Positions 8,090 to 19,753 are shown, counted from the first letter of the stretch. The stretch: DNA of 64,000 bases from Lewinellaceae bacterium (GCA_016716135.1 JADJWX010000006.1:186001-250000), one strand, 5' to 3'. Program-made: numbers and translations. Notes: a model not told the origin generated them from the letters alone.

Positions 8090-9166
8090 ATGCCTGAAAA
8101 CCGAGATAATACACTTACCGACCTAAAGGCGAATCTTGACCATTTCAAAAAAATGGTTGACCAGTTCCATCAGGACGATGAACGGCGCAGGCATACGGAA
8201 TCCGAATTGGCAACAATTCGATCAAGCCTGGAAGAACTGCGGAAAAAATCATCGAATGGATCGGGGCAACAGATGCTGCAAGACGATCTGGCAACGTTGA
8301 GCCGGCAGCAGCAGGCCATGCAGGAAAACGTCTCGTTTTTGAATCGCCAATGGCAAGCCATGCAACAGGCCCTGGATGAGTTGGATAACCGGGCGGAGTG
8401 GCTGTTTACCCGGCAAGAGCGCTGGCGCATTATTTTCTCTACCCTGGTGGCTGTATTGATGCTGGCAGTCGCCGTACTTTTTTTTCGTTCGTTCAGTATT
8501 CCGGCCAAAGCGTCGGCAATTGCCACCAAAAACGACACTGCGAACAATCCTGCTTATGCCGCATTGCAGCCCACAGATTCTATTTCAGTAAGCCAGAATT
8601 CCGATCCTGAACCCGCTCAGCTGAACGCCACTGCAAACCAACCCGACCCGGCCCAACAGCATTCCGCAAAACTCCTGGCGCCGGAAAAAGCGGAAAATCT
8701 GATAAAACTCCGTTCCAAATACGCCCTGACGTATTTGAAGCAAGCCAACTTCGAACGACTGGCCGCCAAATATATTCACCCGGAAAAAGGCATTCACTTC
8801 TATCCTGCCGGGCTCAAAGCAGCCGGGCAAGCACTCCCCGTGCAATCGCTTAAAAATGCCATGTTTAACCCCGTGAAATATGATTGGGGAAAAGTTTCGA
8901 CCGATGCGCCGTCCATCAAAAGCGGGTTTATCCAATATTACAAAACCTACATTTATGACGAAGATTTTTTGACGGCCTCCAGTGTACGGTTTAATGAAAT
9001 TGCCTTTCCTGGCACATTCAACCTTTCCGCAGCAGGCATTGCGCACCGCTTTCCCGGCTGTATTTTTACGGAATACCGCAAAGGCGCTTCCAGTTTGATC
9101 CTGGTTTTTGAACAGGCTGCCGGACCGGGCGTTTGGTACCTGGTTGGCGTCATTCACAACACGTGA
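8090..9166 (+). CDS. Coiled-coil single-pass membrane protein of unknown function
   Basis: I do not recognise this 358-residue protein. Residues ~5-110 are highly charged with heptad-like spacing and many Gln/Glu/Leu, predicting a long coiled coil. One membrane helix follows (about 121-143, IIFSTLVAVLMLAVAVLFF). A low-complexity Thr/Ser/Gln/Asn linker leads to a C-terminal domain (about 205-358) that begins YALTYLKQANFERLAAKY and continues with HPEKGIHFYPAG, and is Tyr/Phe rich. With the coiled coil in the cytoplasm the C-terminal domain would be outside the membrane. It is divergent from the tail sheath gene, 273 bp apart, so shared regulation is possible but unproven. A strong terminator follows. 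Confidence 0.7.
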   Translation: MPENRDNTLTDLKANLDHFKKMVDQFHQDDERRRHTESELATIRSSLEELRKKSSNGSGQQMLQDDLATLSRQQQAMQENVSFLNRQWQAMQQALDELDNRAEWLFTRQERWRIIFSTLVAVLMLAVAVLFFRSFSIPAKASAIATKNDTANNPAYAALQPTDSISVSQNSDPEPAQLNATANQPDPAQQHSAKLLAPEKAENLIKLRSKYALTYLKQANFERLAAKYIHPEKGIHFYPAGLKAAGQALPVQSLKNAMFNPVKYDWGKVSTDAPSIKSGFIQYYKTYIYDEDFLTASSVRFNEIAFPGTFNLSAAGIAHRFPGCIFTEYRKGASSLILVFEQAAGPGVWYLVGVIHNT

Positions 9167-9187
9167 ACCTGTTGCGGCTTTTTAAAT

Positions 9188-9230
9188 AAAAATGGGCCAT
9201 CCCGATAATTCAGGATGGCCCATTTTTTTT
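9188..9230. terminator. Bidirectional intrinsic terminator
   Basis: A perfect 15-bp stem (9188-9202 with 9213-9227) around a 10-base loop is flanked by A's on the left and T's on the right, so it can end both the plus-strand membrane-protein transcript and the minus-strand transcript of the large gene that ends at 9244. Confidence 0.9.
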
Positions 9231-9243
9231 GATTAAAACAAGC

Positions 9244-12200
9244 TTACTCCACCACCAAGCGCCGCGTGAGCGCGCCTTTCGCATTCGACAGGCGCAGCAA
9301 ATACGCGCCCGAAGGCAAGCGGTTCAGGTCGATAGAAAACGTTCCTTTAGCCACACCGATTTCAAGCGACTCCCGGGCAACAACACGACCCAACAGGTCC
9401 AACACCGTCACCACATAACTGCCGGGCTCAAACTGATCAACGCCCAGATAAGTCCAGCCCGTCGTCGGGTTCGGAAACAGGGTCAGCCGGCCCGCCAACT
9501 GTGGCTCGGCAGTGCCGGTAATGATCGAAACCATTACCTCGTCCGTGCTTTCGCAGCCGCCGGCGTTGATCACCGTCACGGAGTAGGTGCCCGACTGGCT
9601 GACCGAAATGGTCTGCGTGGTTGCACCCGTGCTCCAGAGGTACAAATACCCTGCACCGGCGCCCGCATCGAGCACGTAGGTAGCCGGAGCCGTCAGGATG
9701 GTATCGCTGCCGAGATCAACCTCAGGCGCAGGCAAGGCGACGGCTGTATAGGTCACTACCGAGTCGCAGCCAAACATATTCAGGTAGCCGAACGAAATCG
9801 ACTGACCGGCCGAAAGCAAGGTGCCGTTGACGTCAACCTGCTCACCCGGGCAAACATCCACCGTCAGGCTGTCCGACGTAGTGGGCAGCAGCGTCACCGT
9901 TACCGCGTCGTTGGCCACACAACCAGCCGTATTGGTTACCGTCACGGTGTAGGTTCCGGCTTCGGTAACTTCCACGGTTTGCGTCGTTGAGCCATCGCTC
10001 CACAGGTAAGCATCGTAGCCGGCGCCCGCATCGAGTTCAAAACTTTCACCCGGGCAACCCGACAAGCTGGTTTGGGCCAGATCAAACGTGCAGTACGGCG
10101 ACTGGTAGCCCAGTTTTTCCGGCAAGCCGAAAATGTACAGGCGGGTGGTTTTCCCGGTCAGTTCGATACTCCCGTCAGCTGCCGGACTGGCAATACCGAA
10201 GTCGTTGTCGTTCACCACAGCGATGGTGCTGTCGTTGAGGATCGTCAGGCCTTCCGGCTTGTCGTGCGAACGGTCCCAACCGGCTTCGAGCAGGTCGAGT
10301 ACCAGTTCTTTTTGGATAACATTTACGCCAAAAGCCGCCAGGTTGGCAGCCGTGCCGACTTGCTCCAGGGTCTGGCCGTTGTAGTCTTCCGTCATCAAAG
10401 GCGTGGCCGCGGAGATGTCGATTTTGTAAATATTTTTCACATTCCAGCCGTTGCGCTCGGCATGTTCCACCAGCAAAAACTCCGTGTTGTTGACGGCTAC
10501 AAGGTCGCCGATTTTCCAGTCGCGGGTCCGAATCTGGCCGGTGCCCGGGTTGATTTCATAAGCAAACTGGCGAATTTCGTCCGTTTTCGGGTCAATTTCC
10601 ACCATGCGCAACAAACGGCCCGAGTTGCCGGCAGCCGTATTCGGGTTGTCGGCGGGACTTTGGATAAAGGCGTAAATTTTACCGTTCGGCGTATAGGCCA
10701 CCCCTTCAAAACCGCGGTTGGCGCGGCGTTTACCGACCGCAGCCGGCAGGGCAGCATCTTCAGTCTGGGTCGGGAACGGCGTATAGCGCTTGACCACCTC
10801 CAGCGTGGATTTGTTCAATTTCCATACCGACGCGCCGTATTCGTCGCAAATCCACAGGTTGCCCTCGTTGTCTTCCACGATACCTTCGCTGTCGAGGCCC
10901 CAAACGTCGGGCGTCAGCACAACAGGCGTCGTATCAGCCCAGGCAGTTTCACCCGTAGCGCCGGCGCCGGTCGGAAGGGGCAGTCCTGAAACCGCGGTGC
11001 CGCCCGGCCGCAACACTTCCTCGACGCTTTGAATCGTCCAGACACCGTTTTCGGCTTTGAACCGGGTGATCTTGGGCGCATAGTCGGGCTTCGGGAACAG
11101 CAGGGTCGTGCCGGTAGCGTTCGGGTGGTTGCCCGCGTCGGCATTCGGGCCGCGGTCGCCGATGGCGTAAAACTCCCGGTCGGTGCCCGGGATGTAGTGC
11201 AAGCCGGAAATACCGCCTTCGAAAATCGTCTCGCCGTTCACATCCACGATCGGCAAGGTCGGCGTGTAGTCGTAGGTTTCGCGGACAATTTCGTCGTTGT
11301 TGGCGCGATCCAAATCGATCTGGAACACCGTAACCGTGCCGCTGATCTCGTTGGACAACAACAACAGGTTGCGACCGTTCGGGCTTTCGGCTTTCGGCAC
11401 AAACACCAGCCCTTCGGGACCCAGGTCGCCCAGATTCCGGGTGTTGATGTATTGCACAAACTGCGGATTTTCCGGATCGGTCACTTCATAGGCCATAATC
11501 CCGCCGATACGCTCCAGGGCGGCAAAGGCAAACTGGCGACCTTCGATGTCGGCCACAATTACTGCCTCCGGCTCAGGGCCCTTGTCGTCGCTGCGGTTTT
11601 TAAACTGGATGGAAGCGCCGTTGCTGGCGTTGAACGCACTGCCCCAGGTGGGGTCCTGTGCGGTGATAAGTTCGAGGTCGCTGCCGCTGTCCCAAACCGG
11701 TTCGCCCGTTGCCAGGTTCCAGATGGTGATGGAGCGACCGCCGAAGGCGTAAATTTCATCGTAATCGCCGTCGCCGTCGGTATCGCCGGAGGCGGTGGTT
11801 ATGTTCAGGCGGCCCAGCATTTCATCTTTTTGCAAAAAACGCGCATCGGGGAAAGCGGTGGGGTCAAGGGTGATGTCCTTCAACCGCTCGGGTTCGATAA
11901 GCGGGTCGTATTCGCGCGCATCACCTTCGTTGGCCGTGATGGCGTAGGTAACGCCGCCCGCTTCAAAACATTCAATCGCGTCGGGCATGTACGTACCCTT
12001 AATGTTCCAGGGGCAAAAAAGAGTTCGCCGCCCCGGTCGGAAGCGTCGAGCAGGCCGGACAAGCTATTGTGATTTTTATAGCCCAGTGGCCGGATTTCCG
12101 ACACCACCAGGTTTTCCAAATCGATGATGGCCAGCGCATTGTTCTCCTGCAACGATACGAGCGCCGTTTTACCGTCGGGGCTCACGCAGATGTACTCCGG

Positions 12201-15200
12201 CTCGAGGTCGGAACCCACCGTGGCGTTAGGACCGAAAATGCGCACGCCCGCAGCGCGCAGGTCGTCGATCTGGCTGTCGAAACTTTCAAACGTAATGGTC
12301 GTCACGTCAGCATCGCTGATCGAGGCTGCGCCGGCGCCCAGGTCGACAACGCTAACCGAACCAAGCGGGTCGATCGAATAGTCGGTGGAAGGTTCGCCTT
12401 CGTTGGCCGTTAGCACACGGGAGCCATCACTGGTAAAAACTACCATATCGGGCAGGTTGCCCACGTTCACGCTGTTGACGAAGTTGCCATTGGTGTCGAA
12501 AAACACCACTTTGCCGTTTTCGGCTGTCGTGTTGCCCTGAACGGCAGCAGCTACCAGGCCGTCGTGTACATCCACGGAATTGATGCCGCCGCCGTAAGCC
12601 GACATGTCCACACTGGAAACCGGCACCGGGAACACCGGATCGGTAAGGTCTACGATGTCGAGCGTATTTTGGGTAATGTTGGTGGAAAACAAGCGCCGGG
12701 AAACCGGATCATACGCGGTTATTTCAGCAGAGCCGCCGGCCGGGTTGGGGGCAAAACTCTTCAAATGCGTGAGCTGGATAAACGGATTGCTCTGTGCTAC
12801 AGGGGCCAGGAGATCGTTGTCGGCGATCTGAATGACCGTTTCTGCAACGGCGCCCGGCAGCACATCGGAAGCAGGGTCAAAACCGAGGATCAGGTAACGG
12901 CCGCCCGTAAGGGCGCCATTGTCCGGCAGGTCGAGTGTGACCGATACCGTATCGGTCGAGTTAGCCGGGATTTGCGCTGTGGCGGAAACCAGCACGTAGT
13001 CGGACCCGGACGCTGCGGTGGAAGCATCAAGCGCTTGTACGGTGACCGAGCCGTCGCGGCCGGATTTTTCCACAGCAATTTTACCGTCACTTCGCCGTCT
13101 CCTTCGGTGTAGTGGACCAGATCGTCGGTAAATCTTACGACCGGGGCGGATTTCAGGTTGAAAACGGCAAGCGTGCCGCTCAGTTCGTTTGCGGTGATCA
13201 CGTACGACTGGCCGTCGGGACTGTCGGCGGCGGCGATGAAAATCACACCCTCCGGACCATTATCGCCGGCGTATTGGGTGTTGTCGCGCGAGTTTTTGTA
13301 GTCAACAAATACAGGAGTGGCGGGGTCGGTCACATCGTACACCATGACGCCGCCGATGCGTTCGAGGGTGATAAAAACATAGTTATGACCATCGATGGTA
13401 GCCATCGCAAGCCCTTCGGGTTCGGGGCCTTTGGCGCGGCTGCGGCCTTTGAAGCCGTTGCCTTCGTTGTCGGCATTGAAAATGGGAGCCGTGTAGGGAT
13501 CTTCAAACGTGATTTTTTCAAAATCGTCGCCGCTGTCGTAAACGAGTTCTCCGGTGGCAGCATTCCAGATGGAAAAGGAGCGCCCGCCCACGCAGTACAA
13601 TTCGTCGAAGTCGCCGTCATTATCCGTATCGCCCTGGAGGTTTGAAATGCGGAAACGGCCCATGTTGTGGTTTTCCTGCAAAACCTGGGCATTGGGGAAG
13701 GCGGTGGGGTCGAGGGTCACGCTGCCTACGGTGCTGCGTTCGTTCAAACCGTCGTATTCTTTCTCGTCGCCCTCGTTGGCGGTGATCAGGTAGGTGTTAG
13801 CACCTACGGAGTAATTCGCAAGGGCGTCCGGAATGTAAAATCCTTTGAGCGGGAAATTGGCGATGTGCACGATGCCGCTCTGGTCGGACAAATCGAGGCC
13901 GTTGCCAAAAGCGCTGTAGTCTTTGGCGCCCAAAGGCCACACATTGGTAAATACTTTGTTTTCAATGTCGAGTTCGGCAATGGCGTTGTTTTCCTGCAAG
14001 GTCACCCATGCAGTATTGCCGTCGGCCGACACGCTGACATACTCCGGTTCGAAATCCTGACCAACCGAACTGCCGGGAAACAACAGCCGCACACCGGCAG
14101 CCTGGAGCGCAGCGGCCTGGCCGTCGAAGGCGCTGAACGACAGCACCGTCACATCGGCCTGGCTGATATTGGCCGCGCCGGCGCTCAGATCGATGATCGA
14201 GACGCTGCCTTCCGGGTCCACGGTGTACGCGTCGTTGGGCTGACCTTCATCGGCGGTGAGCAATTTGCTGCCGTCGGGGGTGAAGGTGATCATGTCGGGC
14301 AAAGCGCCTACCGTCACCTGGTTCAGAAAATTGCCGTCGGTGTCGAACAACACCACGGAACCGTTTTCCTGTTCGTTATTCAAGCCGGAAACGGTCACGG
14401 CTACCAGGCCGTTTTTCACCGCCACACTGGTAATGCCGGCGCCGTAGGCGGCAATGCTGACCTGATTTACCAGAGCGGGAGACAAGGGGTTGGAAAAATC
14501 TATGATATCGAAGGCTTTTAAACCCGTGCTGATGGCAAACAGCCGTTGCGAAGCGGGATCGTGCGCCACGATTTCAGCCAGACCTTCGGCGTTTGAAGGG
14601 TTGTCTACCGTGTAACGCGATACAAATTCAAGTTCAACCGCACGGGTGGCAACCGGCGCTTTGCGGTCGTTGTCGCGGATGTACACGGTGTAAAACGGAT
14701 TGCCCTCAATCGATACGTTTTGCGCGTTTTCAAGCGCCAAAACCAGGTATTCGTCCTGCTCCGCTTCCGTATCGTCATTGACGGGAATTTCCACTTCCAC
14801 CATGCCGCCCTGGCTCAGGTCGAGCGTGGTGACCGCCGCGAAGGTGATGTCGGCGCCGTCCGCCGTGCTGAACACGCCGGTTTTAACCACGAGGTCTACC
14901 GTAGCGCCGGCTGCCGGATTTTCCACCAGAAGCGTCACCGTCGCTGAACCGCCGTCTTCCGAAACGGAAACGAAGCGGTTGGCAAAGGAAACCCGGGGCG
15001 TAAAGTTGAACGCGAAGTTGTACGGGCTGAGCATGGTGCGTCCGTCGGTATCGGTCAGGCCATCAACCGTGAGCGTGTAGTCCTGGCCGATTGTAAACGG
15101 CGGGTTGAACGTAAGCACCACCGTGTTGGCTGCAGTAAGTTCGGCGGTTTGCAGACCGGTAATGCCGGTGTAGTTTGCCACGTCGGTTGCCGATGCGGCG

Positions 15201-16849
15201 TCGAGCGCATTGTTGAACACCAGTTCGATGGTTGTGCCGGAGGTTACCGTCGCCTGGGTTACCTGGGGCGGGCCGGGGAAATTCCAGGCCGGCCAAACTT
15301 GCGCCGGAGTACCGCCGCCCACGCCGTTCCAGTTGGCCGGGTCAAGAATGGCGGCGCGCAGTTCGGATGCAGTGCCCGTTTGCGGCCCCGAGTAGTAGGC
15401 ATTTACGGTGTTGCCGCCGGTATTGCCCGGGGCGGTGCTGAGGCTGATCGACGAAACGCCGTCGATCAGGCCGGCGGGCAGTTTGGACAAACTGCCGCTG
15501 CAGGCGGTATGGGCGCCCGTGACCCAGTCGTTGGAGCTCAGCGCAGTGATGTAGGCCGGCGTTTCAGGCACGCCGGTGTACACGATCATCTGGTCGCCAC
15601 CCGAGCTAAGGCCGAAGGTAGACCCGCTGACCGTGCCGATGCTGGCGGCCCCGGCATCGTTTTGCACGACGAAAACCGTACCGGCGGGTACCATTTGGGC
15701 GGGCGCCGTCCAGGTAATACCACCCGGACACTGCGGCTGCATGTTGTCGGTGTATTTGGCGTCGGTCATGCGGATTTGGGTGCCGGGTAAAATATTGACG
15801 AAGGTGAGAAAAGCAACCTCATCTTCTGTTCCGGTCGCGTTCATGCGGTAAGCGACGGGCACGATGTCGCCCAGCTGGAAAACCGTTTGGGGTACGATCG
15901 TGGTAAACGTTACGAACTGCAGGTCTGCAACAGCATTGTTGGAAGTATCTTCAACCATGCCGCCCAACAGCGCCAGGTAGTATGTCTGGCCATTGGCCAG
16001 GGGCGCATCGGGCTCGATGGTGATGGTGCGGCCGGCAAAGCTGCCGCTGAAGGGTAGGGGAGCGCCGGCAGCGTCGTCGAGGCGCAGTTCGACAAGTGCG
16101 GGTATATCGGCGTTGGTGATGGGAGCGTCGGATACCAGGCGCACGTCTTCGCTGAACGTAATGGCAGGCTGTACGGTGACGGGGACATCCATAGTGCCAT
16201 TCAGCGGTGAAAAACTGACGATTGGCGGGTTGGTATCGGCGCCGAGGGTGTTGGCGTCGAGTGTCAGGTTGTCGAAACGGTTGTTGCCGACCGTGCCGCC
16301 GGCGCCTTGTTCAAACGTGATGCGAATTTTAAAATCCGGGTTGTCGTTTACATCGGGGATGGCGGAAAAGTCGAGTGTTTGCAGTGTGGGGTCTCCGTTG
16401 ACGGGAAACAGCTGGGTAAAGTTGACGAAAGTAGTACCGTCGGTAGTGTATTCAATGTTTTGCGTACCGGCGCCCGAACCCGAGCGGCGGGTGGCGAACT
16501 TAACAACCACCTGCTGGTAGCCGGTAGTCGGCAAAGACAACAGCAGCCCGCCACCGATGGGGTCGTTGAAGCGCAGGTGCGTGCCGGCTTCGTCGCCGAA
16601 GCGGGCGTTGGGATTCGTCACATCGAATCCCTGACCGGTGTTGCTGGTGGTTTGGATGGCGCTGCTGCCACCGGGCAAATGCTCGATGGAAGCATTGGCC
16701 ACCAGGCTGAGGGTGGGGGCCAGCAGCGCTGCCTGATCGACGGAATTGTTGAAATTCCAAAGGTGCACCAGAGTTTGGGCGGAAAGGTGTACTGAAAGCA
16801 GCAAGAGGGCTGCAACGGACAATAAATGACCGGGTAAGCGTACGTTCAT
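9244..16849 (-). pseudogene. Giant T9SS-exported propeller/phytase-esterase protein, two frameshifts
   Basis: Three overlapping minus-strand frames (16849-12890, 13073-11880, 11988-9244) are parts of one ~2,535-residue protein. In order I see a signal peptide (ending LSAQ), a concanavalin-like N-terminal region, an Ig-like SbsA segment (FSPLNGTMDVPVT), a lamin-tail-like domain, a Calx-beta motif (VSEDGGSATVTLLVE), two choice-of-anchor I propeller domains (ITANEGD with EYD in each), a phytase-like esterase domain (GGISGLHYIPGTDREFYAIG), Ig-like repeats (GTYTVTVTNTAGC) and a C-terminal T9SS type A sorting domain (LFPNPTTG). The frame breaks at T13079-13082 and at G12010-12013; restoring one base to each homopolymer joins all domains exactly. 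It is probably exported and cell-surface or secreted. The breaks look like base-calling errors, though decay is possible. Confidence 0.85.
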
Positions 16850-16952
16850 AGAGGACCTTAGTTTGGTGAAAATGAGGGCTCTAAAGTCTCTGATGAATGT
16901 TAAGCGTGGATGAAGGGAAGGTTAAGAAACGGTTACCTGGGCGCCTCCCCCC

Positions 16953-17813
16953 TCACCGCACCAAAATCACATTCCCCACCGCACGCTCCCCCAAATGATC
17001 AAATTTCCTGTTGTCCGACGGGCAGTTGACCACCCCGTTGTCGGGCCGGCCGTTGATCCAGAGCGTGGTGGAGCCGCCGCCGTCGAGGTTGATAGCATTG
17101 CGGCAGCGCAGTTTTTTCAATAAATCGGCCAATTCGAACAGCGACATCCCCTGGGCTTCCTCGTGCCGGCCGTCGACGGTCACCAGCAAGGCCTCGCCAC
17201 GGCTGGTGGTGCAAAGGCAACTGCGCGGGTGCCGGTGGCTGATAAATTCGGACGTGGAATCCATGGCCTGCGACTGCCCGTTGAGCAGGAGCACAGGCCC
17301 GGTGACCAGCACGGTTTCGTCGGCCGGGGCGGCATTGTACACCGCATTGGGTTGCGCATATTCGATTCGGGGCAGGCCCCGGGCGGGCAAGACGAGTGCG
17401 CCGTTGAGCCGCGGATGCCCCGGTGCGGGCAGGTCGTCAATCGTTTGGCCGTTTACCCGGAGGTAGGTTGCCGAGCCCCGCCCTTCCCGGATTTTGAAAA
17501 AACCGGCGTTCATGGCAGCCAGCGCTTGCCCGTTCTGTCCGAATTGACTGGTTGTTAAAAACGTATCCGTCTCGAAAGCCAGTTCCAGACGCCGCTGCTG
17601 CGGGTCTACTGCCAGAACATGAATGTTTTGTTTGCTTTGAAAAAATTGCTCCGTGTGGCTGTGTCGCCAGTGCAGGCCCGGGGCAAGTACTTGGTTGTGT
17701 TGCCAGTGCAGGGATGCGCAGGCCGAACTAAGGAGCAGCAGCAGGATTGGGAAAAGGCGGAACTTGGACTGGAAATGCACGGCAGATATCTTTTTAAAAA
17801 AATAAAGGTACAC
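16953..17813 (-). CDS. Phosphodiester glycosidase family protein (NAGPA/DUF2233)
   Basis: The 286-residue protein has a hydrophobic N-terminal segment (about 20-32) ending LLSSACAS, either a signal peptide or a weak lipobox. The family signature of the NAGPA domain is present: AAMNAGFF near residue 110, VTVDGRHEEAQGMSLFELA and the strongly conserved NAINLDGGGSTTLW near the C-terminus. The family includes N-acetylglucosamine-1-phosphodiester alpha-N-acetylglucosaminidase and bacterial exopolysaccharide or phosphodiester-sugar hydrolases. It probably acts in the periplasm or on the surface. It may be cotranscribed with the lipoprotein genes upstream, but a strong palindrome lies between them. 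Confidence 0.85.
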   Translation of the reverse strand: MYLYFFKKISAVHFQSKFRLFPILLLLLSSACASLHWQHNQVLAPGLHWRHSHTEQFFQSKQNIHVLAVDPQQRRLELAFETDTFLTTSQFGQNGQALAAMNAGFFKIREGRGSATYLRVNGQTIDDLPAPGHPRLNGALVLPARGLPRIEYAQPNAVYNAAPADETVLVTGPVLLLNGQSQAMDSTSEFISHRHPRSCLCTTSRGEALLVTVDGRHEEAQGMSLFELADLLKKLRCRNAINLDGGGSTTLWINGRPDNGVVNCPSDNRKFDHLGERAVGNVILVR

Positions 17814-17837
17814 CGGAATAGCATTTTGATTTACGAA

Positions 17838-17893
17838 TTACGAATTACGATTGGTTCACCTTTCCGGAATGGTGAACCAATCGTAATTCGTAA
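17838..17893. repeat. Perfect 23-bp inverted repeat
   Basis: Arms 17838-17860 and 17871-17893 (GGTGAACCAATCGTAATTCG within the 3' arm) are perfectly complementary around a 10-base loop. It fills the gap between two minus-strand genes and may act as a terminator-like or dispersed palindrome; there is no T-run. Confidence 0.7.
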
Positions 17894-17896
17894 ATC

Positions 17897-18451
17897 CTAT
17901 TCCCGGCATTCCAACGGCGCGCCATGCGGTGCTTTCACGCAGCGGGCGCCACTGGCAAAAACGTGCGACACCTCGCTCACTGCCTGGCCGTTGGCCATCT
18001 GGATGATGTTGACGCCGGCTTCCGATTTGAAACTGCCCTTTTCTTCGTAGCCGTATTGCGCGATGATGTATTCGGGTGCACAGCGTTGGGTGCCTTGCTC
18101 CCCGACAAAGTGGTTGTGGATGGCAAAGCGGGGTTTGGTGGTGAGGTTCAGGGTGCCCGAGCCTTTGCCTTTGACGGAGAAAAAACCCACGATGTTGATT
18201 TCGAAGTTATCGTTCATCGACTTGCTGCGCACGCATGGGGTGCCGTCGGAGAAGGTGGTAGAGCCGCAAAACAGGCCCGCGCCAAGTATGCCGTCGCATT
18301 CGGTATCGGGCAGGCCGCAGTCTTCCCTGAATTTTTTGAATTCTTCCTGGATGTGTTCGTCGGAGATGCTGCAGCCCGGAAATGAACAAAAGAGCAGGTA
18401 ACTGGCGAGCATAATCCCGAGGCGGAACGTAAGCAAAAGATAGTATTTCAT
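17897..18451 (-). CDS. Cys-rich secreted or lipoprotein of unknown function
   Basis: I do not recognise this 184-residue protein. It starts with a hydrophobic segment (about 5-24) followed by FPGCS, a possible lipobox with Cys at 27. Several Cys residues follow (CGLPDTEC, LFCG, TPC, RC, RC, EC), suggesting disulfides outside the cytoplasm. The middle part (VGFFSVKGKGSGTLNLTTKPRF in two strands) looks beta-rich. It is 45 bp from the upstream lipoprotein gene on the same strand, so the two may be cotranscribed. Confidence 0.55.
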   Translation of the reverse strand: MKYYLLLTFRLGIMLASYLLFCSFPGCSISDEHIQEEFKKFREDCGLPDTECDGILGAGLFCGSTTFSDGTPCVRSKSMNDNFEINIVGFFSVKGKGSGTLNLTTKPRFAIHNHFVGEQGTQRCAPEYIIAQYGYEEKGSFKSEAGVNIIQMANGQAVSEVSHVFASGARCVKAPHGAPLECRE

Positions 18452-18496
18452 GACTGAAGATTTTTGAATGTTAGTGTGTTGGTTGCAACTAAGTAC

Positions 18497-19276
18497 CTAG
18501 GGGCGGCGGCGGATGGTGAGTTCTTCCCGTTCGGGAGAAGCCCTCAGGGCGGCATCGTCCATGTTGGCGCCGGGTAGAATGACGGCTACATAACTGGCCA
18601 GTTTCAGGTTGTTGTCCGATGTGGAAAACACCGTTTCGCCGGTTTGAAAAAGCCGCCACTGCGTCCAGGCCTGACGCGCCAGCGCGCCGCCGGCCGTGCC
18701 GAACATGGTTTCAAAATTGGTTGCAGCGGCTTTGTTGTCCACCACCCGCAGGTAGCCGTCGTGCTGCATTTTGATCGAATTGGCATCGGCAGACAGCACT
18801 TTGAACGTTCGGCGCGACTGGATGATGCAGGCATCAGCGTTTGCAGCCACCTGTTTTTCCGAAGGAGCGAGTACATCCCAATGGCTTCCCACAGCGGCTG
18901 CGGCCACACCGTCGGCCGGAAGAACGGTGAACAGGTCCAGGATCGGGGAGTAGGGTTGGCCGGGCACGACCGGGCTCAGGAGGCCGGTGGAATCCATGAT
19001 AAATTCCTGTTTGGTTGCCGCATCGCCAAATACCACCGTCACCCTGCCCGCCCCCTTGAAAAACAGTTCCAATGTAGTGGTTCGGGTTTGGGCCAGTTCC
19101 CCTTTGGTATAGCCCTTGAATTCCACTTCGTACAGGAGATTGCGGGTTGTTTGCACATCCCATTTGGGCACGGTTACTGCGGCGCCGGGAGCAGGTGGGT
19201 CATTGTCTTTCTGGCAAGCCCACAGGGCGCCGAGGAGCAGCACTATTGCAGATACTTTAAAAACATACGGTTTCAT
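18497..19276 (-). CDS. Lipoprotein of unknown function
   Basis: A 259-residue protein with a clear lipoprotein signal: hydrophobic residues 8-20, then ALWAC with the lipidated Cys at 21, followed by a Lys/Asp/Pro-rich linker. The body is beta-strand rich (for example LLYEVEFKGYTKGELAQT, VTVVFGDAATKQEF) without a motif I recognise. It is predicted to be anchored in the outer membrane facing the periplasm or surface. It is followed on the same strand by another small exported protein gene. Confidence 0.6.
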   Translation of the reverse strand: MKPYVFKVSAIVLLLGALWACQKDNDPPAPGAAVTVPKWDVQTTRNLLYEVEFKGYTKGELAQTRTTTLELFFKGAGRVTVVFGDAATKQEFIMDSTGLLSPVVPGQPYSPILDLFTVLPADGVAAAAVGSHWDVLAPSEKQVAANADACIIQSRRTFKVLSADANSIKMQHDGYLRVVDNKAAATNFETMFGTAGGALARQAWTQWRLFQTGETVFSTSDNNLKLASYVAVILPGANMDDAALRASPEREELTIRRRP

Positions 19277-19707
19277 AACAATCCTTTTTTTGTGTGAGGA
19301 ATAGTTGGTTGATACCGCAAAGAAGCAGGGCTGCCATGCCGGTGCGCCAGTACAGATTTTTTAGGGATTTTGGGCGGTTTGGGGTTTTTGGGCGGTTTGC
19401 CCATTGGCACAAAAAGCCTGTATTCGCTGTAAATCAGCGACTTAGTAGTGCGTTGTTTTTGTACGTGGATTTTGGTTTTTTTGGATGGCGTGGGGAGGTG
19501 TTTTGCATGCAACCCTGACATTATTTCTCAAATTGCCTTTTTGCTGGCAGGATGGTAACAGGTCCCGGATTGTTTCACCGGTTTATTTATACATTTGAGA
19601 GCATACTGAAAATGACAAATTTGAACCACATTGTACCATGCCTATTCCCGACTCCCTCCTTTGCCAGTACAGCCAGAGAGTACGTAAAAAACTTTAGTAA
19701 AAAAGAG
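19277..19707. other. Intergenic, no gene seen
   Basis: Nothing coding is supported. 19355-19405 is a G/T-rich stretch with repeated GGGCGGTTTG words. The right part, before 19708, shows no similarity to the repeat units that follow. Confidence 0.4.
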
Positions 19708-19753
19708 AAGATGCCGACCCTACGGGCCGGAAATAAACGATTTCGCCACTGGC

